NCBI GenBank assembly: GCA_026413225.1
Contig: CM048554.1
Coordinates: 56,813,463 to 56,877,462 of the forward strand
Origin: Otis tarda
Taxonomy: Eukaryota; Chordata; Aves; Otidiformes; Otididae
Length of the DNA: 64,000 bases
Reading direction: 5' to 3'
The translations under genes were made by a program, and so were the position numbers. This document shows, in pieces, positions 61,199 to 64,000 of this stretch; the first letter of the stretch is position 1, and every line of letters begins with the position of its first letter. The notes beneath the pieces were generated by a model, which had not been told where the DNA came from, made no database searches, and saw nothing but the letters and a program-made list of their open reading frames with translations.

Positions 61199-61438
61199 AT
61201 CATAGAATCATAGAATGGTTAGGGTTGGAAGGGACTTTCAAAGGTCATCTAGTCCAACCCCCCTGCAAGGAGCAGGGACATCTCCAACCAGACCAGGTTG
61301 CTCAGAGCCTCGTCCAACCTGGCCTTGAACGTTTCCAGGGATGGGGCATCCACCATCTCTCTGGGCAACCTGTTCCAGGGTTCTACAACTGTCATTGTAA
61401 AATTTTTTTTTTCTAATATCTAATCTAGATCTACCTTT
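61199..61438 (-). mobile_element. CR1 LINE fragment, minus strand
   Basis: Read on the plus strand it begins with ATCATAGAATCATAGAATGG, the reverse complement of the CR1 terminal repeats. It continues through GGTTGGAAGGGACTTTCAAAGG, CATCTAGTCCAACCCCC, CTGGCCTTGAACGTTTCCAGG, 'CATCTCTCTGGGCAACCTG' and 'TAATATCTAATCTAGATCTACC', all standard CR1 3'-end blocks in inverse order. Clear similarity fades after about 61438, so the copy is short and 5'-truncated. A 63-codon plus-strand frame across it is meaningless. Confidence 0.93.
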
Positions 61439-64000
61439 GCCTCCATCCTACTAGTGCCTCCAGGTATAAGCCTACTCCTCTCTTGCCAGGATCACCTCTC
61501 TCCTTTCCCCCTAGGACTATGATTTTTGGGCTTCCAATTCCATGGTGATTGTCTATGATTGACTCCAAGGAGTTCAACATCAATACTTGCCTTTGTGCTC
61601 TCTCGCAGTGGGGAGAAACTGGACATCCATTAGCTTTCAGAAAGCTCTGTGTTATGGATAAAGAGTTAAAAGAAAAAGTACATCATAAAAAAACCAGCAA
61701 ATCCACATATACACTACATTTACCAGCTATCGTCATCCATCATCTATTAGGCATCCTAATATACACAGACAAATTCAGCTCGCTCTCTGTATTCCAGCCT
61801 GCACTTCCTTGTTAGCCTTCACTCATTGTACATCAGGACAGGCTCTTTATAACCTTTTATTATTGTTTGTCTGGTCTCTTGAACTGAGCAAACCAATACA
61901 TGTGTTTTTTTACTAAAGGAATAGCTTTCACCAGAAGACTTGACACACAGTGATTTTACTACTCACTTGTCTTAACAGCCAAGAGGAAACAAATAACAGA
62001 TATCCACATTACACAGAGTACTAACAAAAGCTTTTATTTTTTTCCCATATCTTCTATCATATCTCCTTACATTTGCTTCCTTAAGCCATATAACTTTAGA
62101 TGAAAAAAAAAAAGTGTCTAGGGTGTTAAAGCCTGTCCTTGTGTGTCAGGTTTGTTATGATGTTCTCAACAGTCTTCTGCATTTATGCTGAGATGTTCAA
62201 AGTATACCTGAAAGAAAGGCTGCTTTATTTCTAAAAGATACAAGATTTTGTTGTCATAGTCTGTTCATGTTTGTTTGACATAGGTGAGTTTTAATCTCTC
62301 TGAAGTGTGCATGAATGAAAGAAACTCAAATGAAAACTGCATCTACAGTTTGAGTTTCAGTGAAGCTGCTCACAGAGAATTGGTGAATTTTCAGGATATT
62401 TGACAAGATTTTTCTGAAACTGATGCTGCTAATGAAACTTCGAGGTCTGTATATAAACTTCAGCAGCATTCCCTCTTTTCCATCCTCTCTCCTAGGTTAT
62501 TTTCTTTATTATTAAAAAGGCAAGAACATCATTCAAGAGACACTTACACAGCTCCTTTTATATCAAGCAACATAGCCGTCTCCTGAATTACCCACTTCAG
62601 AGGATATTTTAGTAAGGGAGGGTAAGTGCTGGTTTACCAGAAGTCTGATGTTCTTTTGGCACAGATGGTGTGGTGAAATGAAAGGAACTTCAGTGGCTCT
62701 GGAAACTTCGAATTTCAGTCGACTTAGGGAGTCTTGGTAGGTTACATGTAACAGAAAATGGATGAGCTGACTGGTCCAGGAACCTACTTTTTTTTTTTTT
62801 AAATCTTAGATAAAGTGTCAACCAATTCAGCCCTTCCAATACAGACCTATCCCCATCAAATACTATTTAGATGCAAATAATGTCAAGAAGTAGGGCTCTT
62901 CATCCTGCAGGTACAACTATGTTTCATCCAAACCAGCTTTTAATATCAATCTGCTAATCTAATTATTTTGCAGTAAGCACACTTATTTGAGTGCCTTCTC
63001 ACAATCAAGCTTTCTGCTGGCTTAAACATCTCCTTACAAAAAGCACTGAAAAGTTTCTAAAGTGTCTTTTCTTCCTAAAGCACAACGTGCCTTGGAAGCC
63101 TGACCAACACACAGGCAAGCATAAGTGTGACTAGCAGTGGGGCTACGTACAACCCCAAGCACCACATGCTAATCTTGGGAAGGCTTAATTTTGCCATGAA
63201 GATGTGATCCATTAAGTTGCCTCCCATCTGACAATCCCTTTTCCCTCCTCTCCTTTCCCTTTAGGTTTTGTCCTGCTTTCCTATTAATGCATTACGTAGA
63301 AGAAGGAGAAATGAGTCCAGCTGTGACCCTGGAGGTGGTGTGTTGTTTACAAAAAGTACATTAGTACAGACACTGACATGCCTTTACTCCTCCTTCAGCT
63401 ATACTGTGTGCTGGTGAGAACTAACAGGCAGTTCTTTGGTTCTTACTGAGGCAGAACTCTTACTGGACCAGTGGGATTTTTATCCAAATAATGAAAATAT
63501 CACAGTAAGTTTGTGACATTATATTTCACAAGTGGGACTTTCAGAGGTCAGAAGACTTCAGTTCCTGTAACATAAGCATTGCTGGATTGAAGAGCTTGTA
63601 CTACAGGGAATAACAGATTGACATCCAAAAAAAAAGCATGTCCAGGATAAAGAAAAGTTGCTTCATAGAGAACAGACCTTTAAAAATGCTACATTAATAC
63701 TAAAAATATACACCGGGGGCTACCATGGCAGCCTAGGTGCACAAACTGTTTCTACAAAGAGAGAGAGACATTTATTTCGCTGCATATACCTTATCATGAG
63801 TGCGCTACGCTCAACTCTATGGTGACTTGCTTTCATCTTCAGTGCCTCTCTTACAAGTGAGACAGTACTGCACTCACGAATGAATGCGAGTTACCTAGCT
63901 CAGGGAGTTAGATGGCATAGAGAGCCTTCATACAGATATTTAGTCGTAAATACTATCATTACAGAGAGGCACGAGCGCCTGTGCTTTTGCGATTAATGCA
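61439..64000. other. Intergenic, no gene recognised
   Basis: Mostly AT-rich, short open frames only. Poly(T) near 62788-62799. The last 230 bases are richer in CpG than the surroundings, which is noted as a finding. No exon or RNA gene was recognised. Confidence 0.55.

Noticed and set aside
1..64000. tRNA, rRNA, CRISPR, bacterial operon, phage or viral gene content.
   Set aside because: Read through on both strands for characteristic features; none seen. All long conserved similarity is FSHR exon 1 or CR1-clade retrotransposon.

Overview
The window is vertebrate nuclear DNA, almost certainly from a bird. It is AT-rich and CpG-poor, with no bacterial-style gene packing. It carries CR1 LINE copies ending in the ATTCTATG-repeat tail that is the hallmark of avian CR1. 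The one protein-coding segment I can name is exon 1 of the follicle-stimulating hormone receptor gene (FSHR), on the minus strand at 17140-17291. Its signal peptide, four-cysteine cap and exon/intron phase all fit the family. I cannot settle the species; a galliform such as chicken is plausible but unproven.

Layout. 1-17139 lies downstream of FSHR exon 1 in the gene's own direction and is best read as FSHR intron 1. I found no exon 2 in it, so the large first intron probably runs past the left edge. 17140-17291 is the coding part of exon 1 (signal peptide plus the N-terminal cysteine cap). 17292 to about 17410 holds the 5' UTR and proximal promoter, with a GC box and a CACGTG E-box. From there to 64000 I see only non-coding DNA, read as the intergenic region upstream of FSHR. 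In other vertebrates this flank is a gene-poor interval leading to NRXN1; that is background knowledge, as no NRXN1 exon was seen.

Repeats. Four CR1 pieces have the avian-type 3' end or body. One is a well-preserved 5'-truncated copy at about 25155-25975, with 231 codons still open. An older relic lies at about 23200-23919. There is a tail-only piece at 34967-35019 and a minus-strand piece at about 61199-61438. Two much older, heavily mutated CR1/L3-like LINE relics lie at about 28820-29705 and about 49900-51535; both still show reverse-transcriptase motifs by translation. Short, old amniote-type interspersed fragments occur near 3597, 6905, 9680, 12058 and 27150. Simple repeats and poly(A)/poly(T) tracts are common.

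There is no operon, CRISPR array, phage or multi-gene system here, and I found no convincing new biological system. The observations most worth a second look are the FSHR 5' end (in-frame upstream ATG, E-box, GC box, local CpG enrichment, two N-glycosylation sequons), three near-perfect short hairpins (one about 0.6 kb upstream of FSHR), the two ancient LINE relics, and a CpG-dense, open, splice-donor-terminated segment near 49.2-49.4 kb that I cannot explain.
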